From positions 1,116,001-1,180,000 of the forward strand of contig OY723277.1 in NCBI GenBank assembly GCA_963210315.1: 64,000 nt of DNA, given 5' to 3'. A program made the translations under genes and the position numbers. Positions 42,715-53,166 of this stretch are shown here, in pieces. The stretch comes from Rhynchopus euleeides (lineage: Eukaryota > Euglenozoa > Diplonemea > Diplonemida > Diplonemidae). The notes below the pieces were generated by a model. That model was given only the letters and a program-made list of their open reading frames with translations. It had not been told where the DNA came from and searched no databases. Within the stretch, counting starts at the first letter, position 1. The number at the start of each line of letters is the position of its first letter.

Positions 42715-44044
42715 AAAAAATTGTGAAAATCCTGAAAATCCTTATACTTATACCTGGCAAGAATCATGTATGATGCCGAATTTCAATTTATTTTTCGGCA
42801 GGGGGGGGTGGGGGTTCCATTTCATTTTTTTTCAGAGCATATTTATGTTTGGCATCGACCGACACTATACTGGCCTTCGATAACCTCAGGCTGGTGGAGC
42901 GCACAATGCAGCCAAAAGATGGTGGCACTTCAATGGAAATACACAGATCGTCCTGAAACCCGTTCGAGAACATTCTTTTGGTGAAACAGCGATCTTTTCG
43001 CACTCAAAATAACATGTGGTAGCGTTCGGTCCAAACAACGACATGTCGGGAACGCAAACCCTCACACCTTGTGCACACCACCACCTCCCAGGCCTGATGA
43101 AACGAGTGTGAGTGGGAGAGAGAAACGCAGGATTCGGCAAAAAAATGAAAATAAAATAGATAAAAGAGCCAGCACATCAGCAGGTGTCGGGTAAACTGCG
43201 ACACAACCTCTGCATAACTTCCTCAAGGGGTGGGTGGGTGGAGGGTTGGAGCGGGGGTTGGGGGACAGTGTCAATGGGGTATCTCTCCAGATCAGCAATG
43301 ACCATTCTTGATGTATTATTTCTGCGGCTTCAACGTTTTGAACGATCGGCCGTGTTCCTATCAGGCCCACTGGTGAGGGACTTTCTTCTTTCTTAATGTG
43401 AGTCAGGGTGCGGGCGCCGTGGGGATTGACCAGGGCAATCGGTGTGTGTAGAACTTTCTGGCTGCGGTGGCGGCGGCGGCGGGCCACCAACTTGTCCAAA
43501 GTCGATTTGACATGTGTCCGAGAAATGTCTCAGGGACACTGTATCCTGCAAAACACACACACACACACACCCGGGTATGAATGCCTTAATCCGGCAACGG
43601 TGTCTGCAGTATTCTTCGCGCCCACCACGCCAAGAGTCTGCAATCCACGCTGGGCGTATGACCCCACAGATAAAAGGAAACCATCGGGGAAAGAACGATT
43701 CAGAACCAAACAGTTTTGAAGCGGGTGAGAGGGGTTGATGAGAACGCTGGGTTCTTCAGGGGTGGGTGGTAGGGGTAAGTAGGTGGTCATAATAAGGAAC
43801 CTCCCTGGGAACGAACTCTGGGTGGCGCACTGGGTGGACACAGAGTATCTGAGCGTTTTGAACAGATCGTTCAAAATCGTTCAGGGTCGAGAGCTGTGCT
43901 CGCAATTTTCGGGTGTTCTCACGATCGATTAATACCCCCCCCCCCTCCCCACACACACAACCCTCCTCCATTTCTCCTCAGTACTTCAGTATACACCGCA
44001 CAGTTTCATGACCTGCATCGGTGTTCCTATATGACCTGTATCAG

Positions 44045-44071
44045 CGTATTGATTCAAATCGAATCAATACG
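44045..44071. repeat. Perfect 11-bp-stem palindrome
   Basis: CGTATTGATTC - AAATC - GAATCAATACG. Repeated at 49903-49929 in the second unit. Role unknown. Confidence 0.85.
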
Positions 44072-45432
44072 ATGAACTTCCTTTGAGGGCTTCCCCGAAC
44101 ACCCCTTAATGCAATTGTGCGCTAAATCATAACACTGGCACGGGATGGGTTCCTTCCTGCTGAATGTACCAGCGCTGGGTGTCAGGCACATAACCGCAGG
44201 TCTGGAACCCTGAAACCCTTTGCCAGGGGTAGTTTACATTGGCACACTATGTTTGAACGCGGGTTGCACTTTGGGGGGTATTGAAATAGAAGAAGGAAGC
44301 ACAAGGATGATCTCCCTTCACTCTGCACTTTGGGAGGGGAGGGTTAAACTGCATATGCACACCTGTGCGTGTATGAGTGTCCATATGTGCGCTGATGACA
44401 GTATTATTTTGACATGATCACAACAACAATGACGAAGCCGTCCCCCCACACCTAGTGACATTAAGATTCGCATCAGCCAGACACCTAGCCGTTACTTTAT
44501 CTGTTATGTGAGGAGGTTGGGCTGATCCCCTAACCCCAGGGGGGAGCGGGATGAAACGACAAGAAGAACAAGAAAAACTATTACGATATAACGAGGGGGC
44601 CTTGGCGTTATTGCACACAACCTTGGGGCAATTATGTACGTCAGGCTGAATTGAAAACCAAAAAATAAGTATGGACCGCGCGAAGGAGGGACCTGGGGTA
44701 CGACGTCGATGCGGCATCCATCTCGGCACTGCTGTGACTGGAGTCAGCTCAAGGCAACGAGGCATCCGAATGTGTCTGTGGGTCGCCCTGCACTATGGGC
44801 TACGTTCCGTCTTCAGACGTTTTCCCACCCATCCGACGGGCCTGCCAAAGAGAATCCAACAAAAATAAGAACATTGCCAGCAGCAAAAAAAAACTGTGTA
44901 TTTGTGCAAATCTGAAAGGGAAACAAAGAGAAGAGCCGAAGGGTGTTCGTCGATCGCGAGAACACCCCACGCGCCTGTCATGAAGCGTGGTGATGTTCTG
45001 CAAGGATCTGCACAGTTTCCTGCGTTGTTGCACAACTCTAAAAAAAAACACCCGACACGCAATAAAAACAGGGTTTTCGCTAGCACCGGGGGGGTCAGGC
45101 GGTAAAAATATCGGTGCGGTGCTCTTCGAACCGAAAATCAGAGGGGGGGAAAAAAAACTTTCCGCGGTGGTGCTTTGCACCGAAAAATCCCCACCCCATC
45201 GGGAGCGCACCACGCGAACACACGTTCCGCTCTTTGCTGTAGTGTAGGTGTACTGATGGTTCACCGCAGCGCGGTGTACCATCGGTGTACCTACACGAGT
45301 GTACGGGCACTGGGTGCCACTGACCCCCGATTCGAATGGTTTCGGGGTCGTTTTGTCCAACGACGCCCCTTTCTCGACATGTTGCCGTCGCATCCACGCA
45401 AGGTGGTGGCGGTCTCGTAGACAGGCACACGG

Positions 45433-45500
45433 CACAGGGGGGTCTGGGGGGCGGAGCCCCCCAGCCGCCGGAGGCCACGGTAGTGAACATCTGTTCATTG
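45433..45500 (+). repeat. G-rich hairpin repeat, copy 4
   Basis: Inside the hAT-like MITE of unit 1. Same core, followed by CATCTGTTCATTGCAG. Duplicated at 51291-51358. Confidence 0.85.
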
Positions 45501-45928
45501 CAGTCTCGGGCAGTCGGGATTCCCTCGGGTTTGTGATGCTCGTAAGTAGGCTTCGCTGTTTCGCAGCCCGACCAGCAGGAGATCACCGGTCCCTGGGTGA
45601 CACCAAAAAAAATCGGGGAAAAAAAAAACAAAAACGGTGCTAAGCACAGTGCTCTCGCTGGTCGCCACGATCTGACAAACGGCATGGCGAATTTTGAGAT
45701 CGAAAAAAAGAGGGGAAAAAATTTTCAGCAGGCGCTTCGCGCCTGCGGCGTCGATCACGTCGACACGTGACACTGAGTGGACAGCATATAACCTGCCCCA
45801 CACTGATGTGGGCTTCATCGTCCGGCAGACATCGTGTGCCGCAGCCATGCAGTGCATGGACGGTGGTGAGAGACTCATCCGGCAGGCAGTTCCTTAGCCT
45901 CATCTTGAGGACCTTCTGAAGGTTTCAA

Positions 45929-46005
45929 ACAGGGGGGTCTGGGGGGCAGAGCCCCCCAGCCGCCGGAGGCCACGGTAGTGAGCATCTGTTCATTGTGGGC
46001 GCACA
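45929..46005 (+). repeat. G-rich hairpin repeat, copy 5
   Basis: Second copy inside the MITE, with GGCAGAGCC in place of GGCGGAGCC in the loop. Followed by CATCTGTTCATTGTGGGC. Duplicated at 51787-51863. Confidence 0.85.
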
Positions 46006-46774
46006 GTTTCTATATTGTATCCGTAGTCGTAGGGCTGAACGCACGTTCAGCCACCGAGGGCTCAGGGAGTACGCGATGTGTTGCACCGACTACACAGCAC
46101 TGGGTATTGCACCCATCTCCCGAGGAGAAATATGGGAGACCGTCCTTTTCCGGGCTCCACCAGCAATTTTGGCCCCTGTGAGGACAATACACTCCTTCAA
46201 GTGCGGAGAAATCCGCCATGTGAAAAAAAACCCGGGGAGAAAAAAAAGGCGAAATTCGCCACGCAAAAAAGTGCCGTGGAAAAAAAAAGGCGAAAAAAAA
46301 ACCACTTTTTCGCCACCGCGAGAGCACTGGCTAAGCACCGCTCCCAAGGGCGGTGCTTTGCACATTCCGAAAAACCGAAAAAACCCCAGAAAAAAAACAA
46401 TTGGTGCAAAGCACCGGTTTTCGGTGCTAGCGAAACCCCTGAATAAAAATAAGGGATGCGGCAACACAAATTTCACACCGGCCTGCCGAGTGTATACGGC
46501 GTGTTTCTCGTTGATCACACGGGACGGGCTGTGCACAACACACACCCGTTTTCATTTCGGGAAGGTGACGTCAATCTACATAAGCATTGACCATATGGTA
46601 TAAGAACGTCATCGATCTGTATTCAAAGACGGCGGTGGGGGTGTGGGGTGGGATGGGGATGCAAAGAGAGGAAACAAACCGCCTGTGTGGCGCCACGATT
46701 TTTTCCGGAATTTTTTTTTGTGAAGGTGTGTGTGGGTGTGTGATCCATTCGAGGGAACCTTTTTGTAATTTGAA

Positions 46775-46795
46775 AAGTATTGTCAGACAATACTT
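46775..46795. repeat. Near-perfect 21-bp palindrome
   Basis: AAGTATTGTC-A-GACAATACTT, repeated in unit 2 at 52633-52653. Could be a hairpin or a protein site. No further evidence. Confidence 0.8.
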
Positions 46796-49071
46796 GATTT
46801 GATGTAAAGATATGCCACAGAATGATTGTGTGTGTGTGTGCGTGGTTGTATTTGCCTTTGTGTTTGTGTGATGAAGTACGCCTGTGTCGACCTGTTTGAG
46901 GGGTTATTTTTTTTGGCCCAAATGACCACCAGCCCCCCACCAGGCAGGATCCACCCCGTAAGGCTTTCTTTTTGACCGACGACCACAACCATGAAACGTC
47001 TTCTGATTTTATTTGGGAGGGGAGGTGTTGCATGGCACGACAGGCTTTTGTGCTGTGCGCCAAATCCAGGCAAAAAAAATGACAATACGCGGGACTGTGA
47101 TGAGTTAGCATACACCGCAGTTTTGTTATTGACTTTCTTCCGATTCCCTTCCCCCCCCCCCCTCTCCCACCCATTCTTAACAAACTTTCCGCGGTAGCTG
47201 CAGAGGCGGGTGTGCTGGTAAGCATGCAGATAAGACCCCATACATAAAGTGGGAACATCTCACCGCACACACACACACGCACACCCTCTCCATTGAATAC
47301 TCGCGATTACAATCAAGATCTGCACTCACCCATTCCCCAAAGAGGCATACACCATCCTCTTCACCCTATGGCAGGCAGCGTCCGACACCTAGTGAAAGGG
47401 ACACACACGGGCGGGGTTTGGGAATACGTTGGCATCTGTCGCCAAGACAACACTCGAACAGACCTCATCGCTAGGCTCGCAGTGAAACGAATCACGAGCA
47501 CGGGGACCGGATTCGAAACGGCACAGCCACTCGGACAAAGATCATGCTCAAGGTGGCGGCACAAAAAAGATAAATAATAAAACCAGACAGCTTCCTTTTT
47601 CCTGCGACTCTGACAAATGATTGGACGATCTCTCTTTTTCTTTCTCGTTGAAAGCTGCTACAAGATCATGCTCAAGGGTGGCAGTAAAGAAAAATAACAA
47701 CAAAAAGGACGGGATGCATGTGGATGCATGTGGGTGTGATCTCGGTTGACTATTCTACCCGATGGGGACGAGGGGGGGGTGGGGGGCGGGGGAGGAGGAG
47801 GAGCTTTCGCCCTAATGCCCCCCCGATGTCTCTCTCTCTCTCACTACCTCCCCTCCTCCTCCTCCCGCCACCCCACCCCACCCACCTCCCAACCGAGCCG
47901 CTGCGATTCAAACAAAGAAATCAGGATTGTGGGGCCTTCAAATAGGATGCTGATCATTGTGCTGATTCTTTTGCTTCGCCGAACTGCGCTGCATCTGCAT
48001 CTCACGCCGATTTCGACAATGGGGTCGTTCGTGCACAACTGTGCGTATGGCTGTCCATACGTGCGCTGCTAACACAGTCTTTTTTCTGCCGTGAACCTGA
48101 GACAGGTCATAGGAGAACAATATCGCGTCACGGGATATTGCAAGTAACACGGCGTACTCGTGGGGGAGGGACACGGCATGTGAATACCACACAGCCTGAG
48201 GTGGTTGGGGATGTTGAGAAAATTTTGTCGCGCCCACAACGAACGGCGCGGCGTGGGACGATTGTAGAGAAACGCGGCATGGCGTGGGTGGTGGGCATGG
48301 TGTCGATATTTGACCATTTTTTTTGAACACAGCGTATGTGCGAAACGCAAAAAAGAAGCAAATTATCTGGGCTGATCTTGATACTTCCACAGTCACCCGA
48401 TGGCCGTGCTGAGGCCTGGGTATCGTGAATGAGGAGCCGAATAAGCAACAATTTTACACCAAATATACTTGTGTTGGTTTGGCGCGGGCGCAACTCTGCC
48501 CGTATGGCTCGTCCGCAACAGGCAGAACGGCCAGCAGAACTTTAAAAAATACAGTCAACATATCGAGAAGGAGGCACGCAGACGGAAGTTTTTGCAGTTG
48601 GCTATGCCCAGGCATTAAAGACTGTCAACCCGAACGAATCTCAAGAGAAGGGAACCACCGAACGGCTGTGCTCTTCGCTCGCGCAGAACACCTACCCGCC
48701 TGCTGGACACTTGAAGAGTCGCAAGGGATACGCACGGTAAAGAATGCCACAGTGTTGGCCATGCCAGACTCTCACCGGGTTTGGCGCACAAACAACGCCT
48801 CATCTCCAGGCTCTCAAGAAAAATATGTACCACATTCGTGACGGATAGCAATCTGGGCTTTTTCCCGGTGTGTTGTCGGCAGAACCCAGCACCCCAACAC
48901 AATAACTGCACCATCAGAATCACGCACGAAACGCCCCCACCCCCCACAGGCTTATCTTGTCCCTGCGCTGGGCGTCCCAACTCTCGGGAATTTTGAATGA
49001 CATCCTTTTATTTTCGGCCAACCAACACTCCCACACCCCACCCCCCCACCCCTGCCTCTGCCCCGTCTCCC

Positions 49072-49671
49072 TCAACTCCAGGAGAGCGAGTGCGTCATCC
49101 AACTGAACTGATGCAGCCCGTTGCCGAGCTTGCTCGAGCTCTGAGCGAGCTCGCGGCTCTCGGGGTTACCTTCGTTGGAGAGTGAAAGTGAGAGGGCTGA
49201 TTTCGACTGGTCGACAGCCTCCAGCACCGACGCCGAGGCCCAGGCTTTCTCGGAATCGGCATCCACGGCGCGCAGGGTGGGCGCGCTGTGCACACCGCTG
49301 TACAGAGGGTCTGTGCGGCTGAAGAGCGACAGGGCAGACTCGCCCTTTGCGAACAGGGCGAGGTGAGGCGCCGTGCCTGGCCGCACGCCCATGACCCCCT
49401 CCTCCGAGGGCAGGCTGCCTGTGAGGGTGCGCACGCTGGAGCTGCTGAGGGGCCCCGAGTCGTCATGCCCAGCAAGACCCGGGTTCTGCCCAGACCACAC
49501 CTCCTTGGCCCCAAACTCACGGTGAAGGTCGCCAAAGGTGCTGTTCGATGTCTCAGCCCCGGCGTATGTGCCGTAGATCGCGGGGGGGCATGTGCCGTAC
49601 TTCTGGATGTTGAGCGTCGTGATCTCCTCCTCGTCGTCAACGGTGTTGATCCCCTCGAAGAAGATGTCCAG
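49072..49671 (-). pseudogene. 3' fragment of host gene cut by the duplication breakpoint
   Basis: A minus-strand frame of 199 codons ends with TGA at 49072. It starts exactly at the 49670/49671 junction, with residues FFEGINTVDDEEEITTLNI, then KYGTCPPAIYGTYAG, a Ser/Leu-rich tail and SLSWS at the end. Composition and G/C-rich third positions look coding. The same 3' part recurs at 63575-64000, where it continues out of the window, so the intact gene should lie beyond 64000. No domain recognised. CACCGTGAGT within it could be a splice donor, but the frame stays open through it. Confidence 0.7.
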
Positions 49672-50926
49672 AACTCTGGGTGGCGCACTGGGTGGACACA
49701 GAGTATCTGAGCGTTTTGAACAGATCGTTCAAAATCGTTCAGGGTCGAGAGCTGTGCTCGCAATTTTCGGGTGTTCTCACGATCGATTAATACCCCCCCC
49801 CCCTCCCCACACACACAACCCTCCTCCATTTCTCCTCAGTACTTCAGTATACACCGCACAGTTTCATGACCTGCATCGGTGTTCCTATATGACCTGTATC
49901 AGCGTATTGATTCAAATCGAATCAATACGATGAACTTCCTTTGAGGGCTTCCCCGAACACCCCTTAATGCAATTGTGCGCTAAATCATAACACTGGCACG
50001 GGATGGGTTCCTTCCTGCTGAATGTACCAGCGCTGGGTGTCAGGCACATAACCGCAGGTCTGGAACCCTGAAACCCTTTGCCAGGGGTAGTTTACATTGG
50101 CACACTATGTTTGAACGCGGGTTGCACTTTGGGGGGTATTGAAATAGAAGAAGGAAGCACAAGGATGATCTCCCTTCACTCTGCACTTTGGGAGGGGAGG
50201 GTTAAACTGCATATGCACACCTGTGCGTGTATGAGTGTCCATATGTGCGCTGATGACAGTATTATTTTGACATGATCACAACAACAATGACGAAGCCGTC
50301 CCCCCACACCTAGTGACATTAAGATTCGCATCAGCCAGACACCTAGCCGTTACTTTATCTGTTATGTGAGGAGGTTGGGCTGATCCCCTAACCCCAGGGG
50401 GGAGCGGGATGAAACGACAAGAAGAACAAGAAAAACTATTACGATATAACGAGGGGGCCTTGGCGTTATTGCACACAACCTTGGGGCAATTATGTACGTC
50501 AGGCTGAATTGAAAACCAAAAAATAAGTATGGACCGCGCGAAGGAGGGACCTGGGGTACGACGTCGATGCGGCATCCATCTCGGCACTGCTGTGACTGGA
50601 GTCAGCTCAAGGCAACGAGGCATCCGAATGTGTCTGTGGGTCGCCCTGCACTATGGGCTACGTTCCGTCTTCAGACGTTTTCCCACCCATCCGACGGGCC
50701 TGCCAAAGAGAATCCAACAAAAATAAGAACATTGCCAGCAGCAAAAAAAAACTGTGTATTTGTGCAAATCTGAAAGGGAAACAAAGAGAAGAGCCGAAGG
50801 GTGTTCGTCGATCGCGAGAACACCCCACGCGCCTGTCATGAAGCGTGGTGATGTTCTGCAAGGATCTGCACAGTTTCCTGCGTTGTTGCACAACTCTAAA
50901 AAAAAACACCCGACACGCAATAAAAA

Positions 50927-52299
50927 CAGGGTTTTCGCTAGCACCGGGGGGGTCAGGCGGTAAAAATATCGGTGCGGTGCTCTTCGAACCGAAAATCAGA
51001 GGGGGGAAAAAAAAACTTTCCGCGGTGGTGCTTTGCACCGAAAAATCCCCACCCCATCGGGAGCGCACCACGCGAACACACGTTCCGCTCTTTGCTGTAG
51101 TGTAGGTGTACTGATGGTTCACCGCAGCGCGGTGTACCATCGGTGTACCTACACGAGTGTACGGGCACTGGGTGCCACTGACCCCCGATTCGAATGGTTT
51201 CGGGGTCGTTTTGTCCAACGACGCCCCTTTCTCGACATGTTGCCGTCGCATCCACGCAAGGTGGTGGCGGTCTCGTAGACAGGCACACGGCACAGGGGGG
51301 TCTGGGGGGCGGAGCCCCCCAGCCGCCGGAGGCCACGGTAGTGAACATCTGTTCATTGCAGTCTCGGGCAGTCGGGATTCCCTCGGGTTTGTGATGCTCG
51401 TAAGTAGGCTTCGCTGTTTCGCAGCCCGACCAGCAGGAGATCACCGGTCCCTGGGTGACACCAAAAAAAATCGGGGAAAAAAAAAACAAAAACGGTGCTA
51501 AGCACAGTGCTCTCGCTGGTCGCCACGATCTGACAAACGGCATGGCGAATTTTGAGATCGAAAAAAAGAGGGGAAAAAATTTTCAGCAGGCGCTTCGCGC
51601 CTGCGGCGTCGATCACGTCGACACGTGACACTGAGTGGACAGCATATAACCTGCCCCACACTGATGTGGGCTTCATCGTCCGGCAGACATCGTGTGCCGC
51701 AGCCATGCAGTGCATGGACGGTGGTGAGAGACTCATCCGGCAGGCAGTTCCTTAGCCTCATCTTGAGGACCTTCTGAAGGTTTCAAACAGGGGGGTCTGG
51801 GGGGCAGAGCCCCCCAGCCGCCGGAGGCCACGGTAGTGAGCATCTGTTCATTGTGGGCGCACAGTTTCTATATTGTATCCGTAGTCGTAGGGCTGAACGC
51901 ACGTTCAGCCACCGAGGGCTCAGGGAGTACGCGATGTGTTGCACCGACTACACAGCACTGGGTATTGCACCCATCTCCCGAGGAGAAATATGGGAGACCG
52001 TCCTTTTCCGGGCTCCACCAGCAATTTTGGCCCCTGTGAGGACAATACACTCCTTCAAGTGCGGAGAAATCCGCCATGTGAAAAAAAACCCGGGGAGAAA
52101 AAAAAGGCGAAATTCGCCACGCAAAAAAGTGCCGTGGAAAAAAAAAGGCGAAAAAAAAACCACTTTTTCGCCACCGCGAGAGCACTGGCTAAGCACCGCT
52201 CCCAAGGGCGGTGCTTTGCACATTCCGAAAAACCGAAAAAACCCCAGAAAAAAAACAATTGGTGCAAAGCACCGGTTTTCGGTGCTAGCGAAACCCCTG
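50927..52299. mobile_element. hAT-like MITE, copy in unit 2
   Basis: Same element as 45069-46441, carried along by the segmental duplication rather than inserted independently: the AATAAAAA flanks (50919-50926 and 52300-52307) and surroundings are identical. It contains G-rich hairpin repeats at 51291 and 51787. Confidence 0.88.
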
Positions 52300-53127
52300 A
52301 ATAAAAATAAGGGATGCGGCAACACAAATTTCACACCGGCCTGCCGAGTGTATACGGCGTGTTTCTCGTTGATCACACGGGACGGGCTGTGCACAACACA
52401 CACCCGTTTTCATTTCGGGAAGGTGACGTCAATCTACATAAGCATTGACCATATGGTATAAGAACGTCATCGATCTGTATTCAAAGACGGCGGTGGGGGT
52501 GTGGGGTGGGATGGGGATGCAAAGAGAGGAAACAAACCGCCTGTGTGGCGCCACGATTTTTTCCGGAATTTTTTTTTGTGAAGGTGTGTGTGGGTGTGTG
52601 ATCCATTCGAGGGAACCTTTTTGTAATTTGAAAAGTATTGTCAGACAATACTTGATTTGATGTAAAGATATGCCACAGAATGATTGTGTGTGTGTGTGCG
52701 TGGTTGTATTTGCCTTTGTGTTTGTGTGATGAAGTACGCCTGTGTCGACCTGTTTGAGGGGTTATTTTTTTTGGCCCAAATGACCACCAGCCCCCCACCA
52801 GGCAGGATCCACCCCGTAAGGCTTTCTTTTTGACCGACGACCACAACCATGAAACGTCTTCTGATTTTATTTGGGAGGGGAGGTGTTGCATGGCACGACA
52901 GGCTTTTGTGCTGTGCGCCAAATCCAGGCAAAAAAAATGACAATACGCGGGACTGTGATGAGTTAGCATACACCGCAGTTTTGTTATTGACTTTCTTCCG
53001 ATTCCCTTCCCCCCCCCCCTCTCCCACCCATTCTTAACAAACTTTCCGCGGTAGCTGCAGAGGCGGGTGTGCTGGTAAGCATGCAGATAAGACCCCATAC
53101 ATAAAGTGGGAACATCTCACCGCACAC

Positions 53128-53140
53128 ACACACACGCACA
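53128..53140 (+). repeat. LINE target-site duplication, left
   Basis: ACACACACGCACA, repeated at 61774-61786 after the element. Confidence 0.88.
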
Positions 53141-53166
53141 GGAGGAGAGAGGGATACACGGGCAGG

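Larger units (their letters stand above)
40833..43812. other. No gene seen; contains several dispersed repeats
   Basis: Poly-C and poly-G tracts (40839-40852, 41300-41330, 41385-41400), two G-rich hairpin repeats (41994-42056 and 42167-42230), the second copy of the 191-bp repeat (42524-42714) and a CA tract at 43551-43571. No protein-like frame. Confidence 0.55.
45069..46441. mobile_element. hAT-like MITE, copy in unit 1
   Basis: 1,373 bp with termini CAGGGTTTTCGCTAGCACCG (left) and CAGGGGTTTCGCTAGCACCG (reverse complement of right), one mismatch in 20. The 8-bp duplication AATAAAAA lies on both sides (45061-45068 and 46442-46449). An 8-bp target duplication and a CAGGG terminus are typical of hAT elements. 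Subterminal GGTGCTTTGCACC-type repeats near both ends could bind transposase. No transposase frame. Two G-rich hairpin repeats (45433 and 45929) lie inside. Confidence 0.88.
43813..49670. repeat. Tandem duplication, unit 1 (5,858 bp)
   Basis: Begins GAACTCTGGGTGGCGCACTG. The same sequence starts again at 49671. 43813-47283 matches 49671-53140, and 47284-49497 matches 61787-64000. I found only about two differences in the left half (a G/A change near 45149/51007 and one fewer C near 47160/53018). Unit 1 is contiguous where unit 2 carries the LINE. Apart from the hAT-like MITE and the gene fragment at the right end, frames in it are short and unremarkable. Confidence 0.93.
49671..53140. repeat. 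Tandem duplication, unit 2, left part
   Basis: Copy of 43813-47283. It ends at the LINE insertion site, with CACACACACACGCACA immediately before LINE sequence. Contains the second hAT-like MITE and the second copies of the palindromes. No host gene seen. Confidence 0.93.

Noticed and set aside
46197..46603. Lys- and Phe-rich frames in the A-rich part of the MITE (for example 202 codons at 45995)
   Set aside because: They follow A- and T-runs of the hAT-like MITE and carry no transposase motifs.
47500..47575. Possible tRNA because of CCGGATTCGAAACGG and CCGAGTGGC on the minus strand
   Set aside because: No acceptor stem or anticodon arm can be drawn with correct spacing, and the T-arm does not pair.
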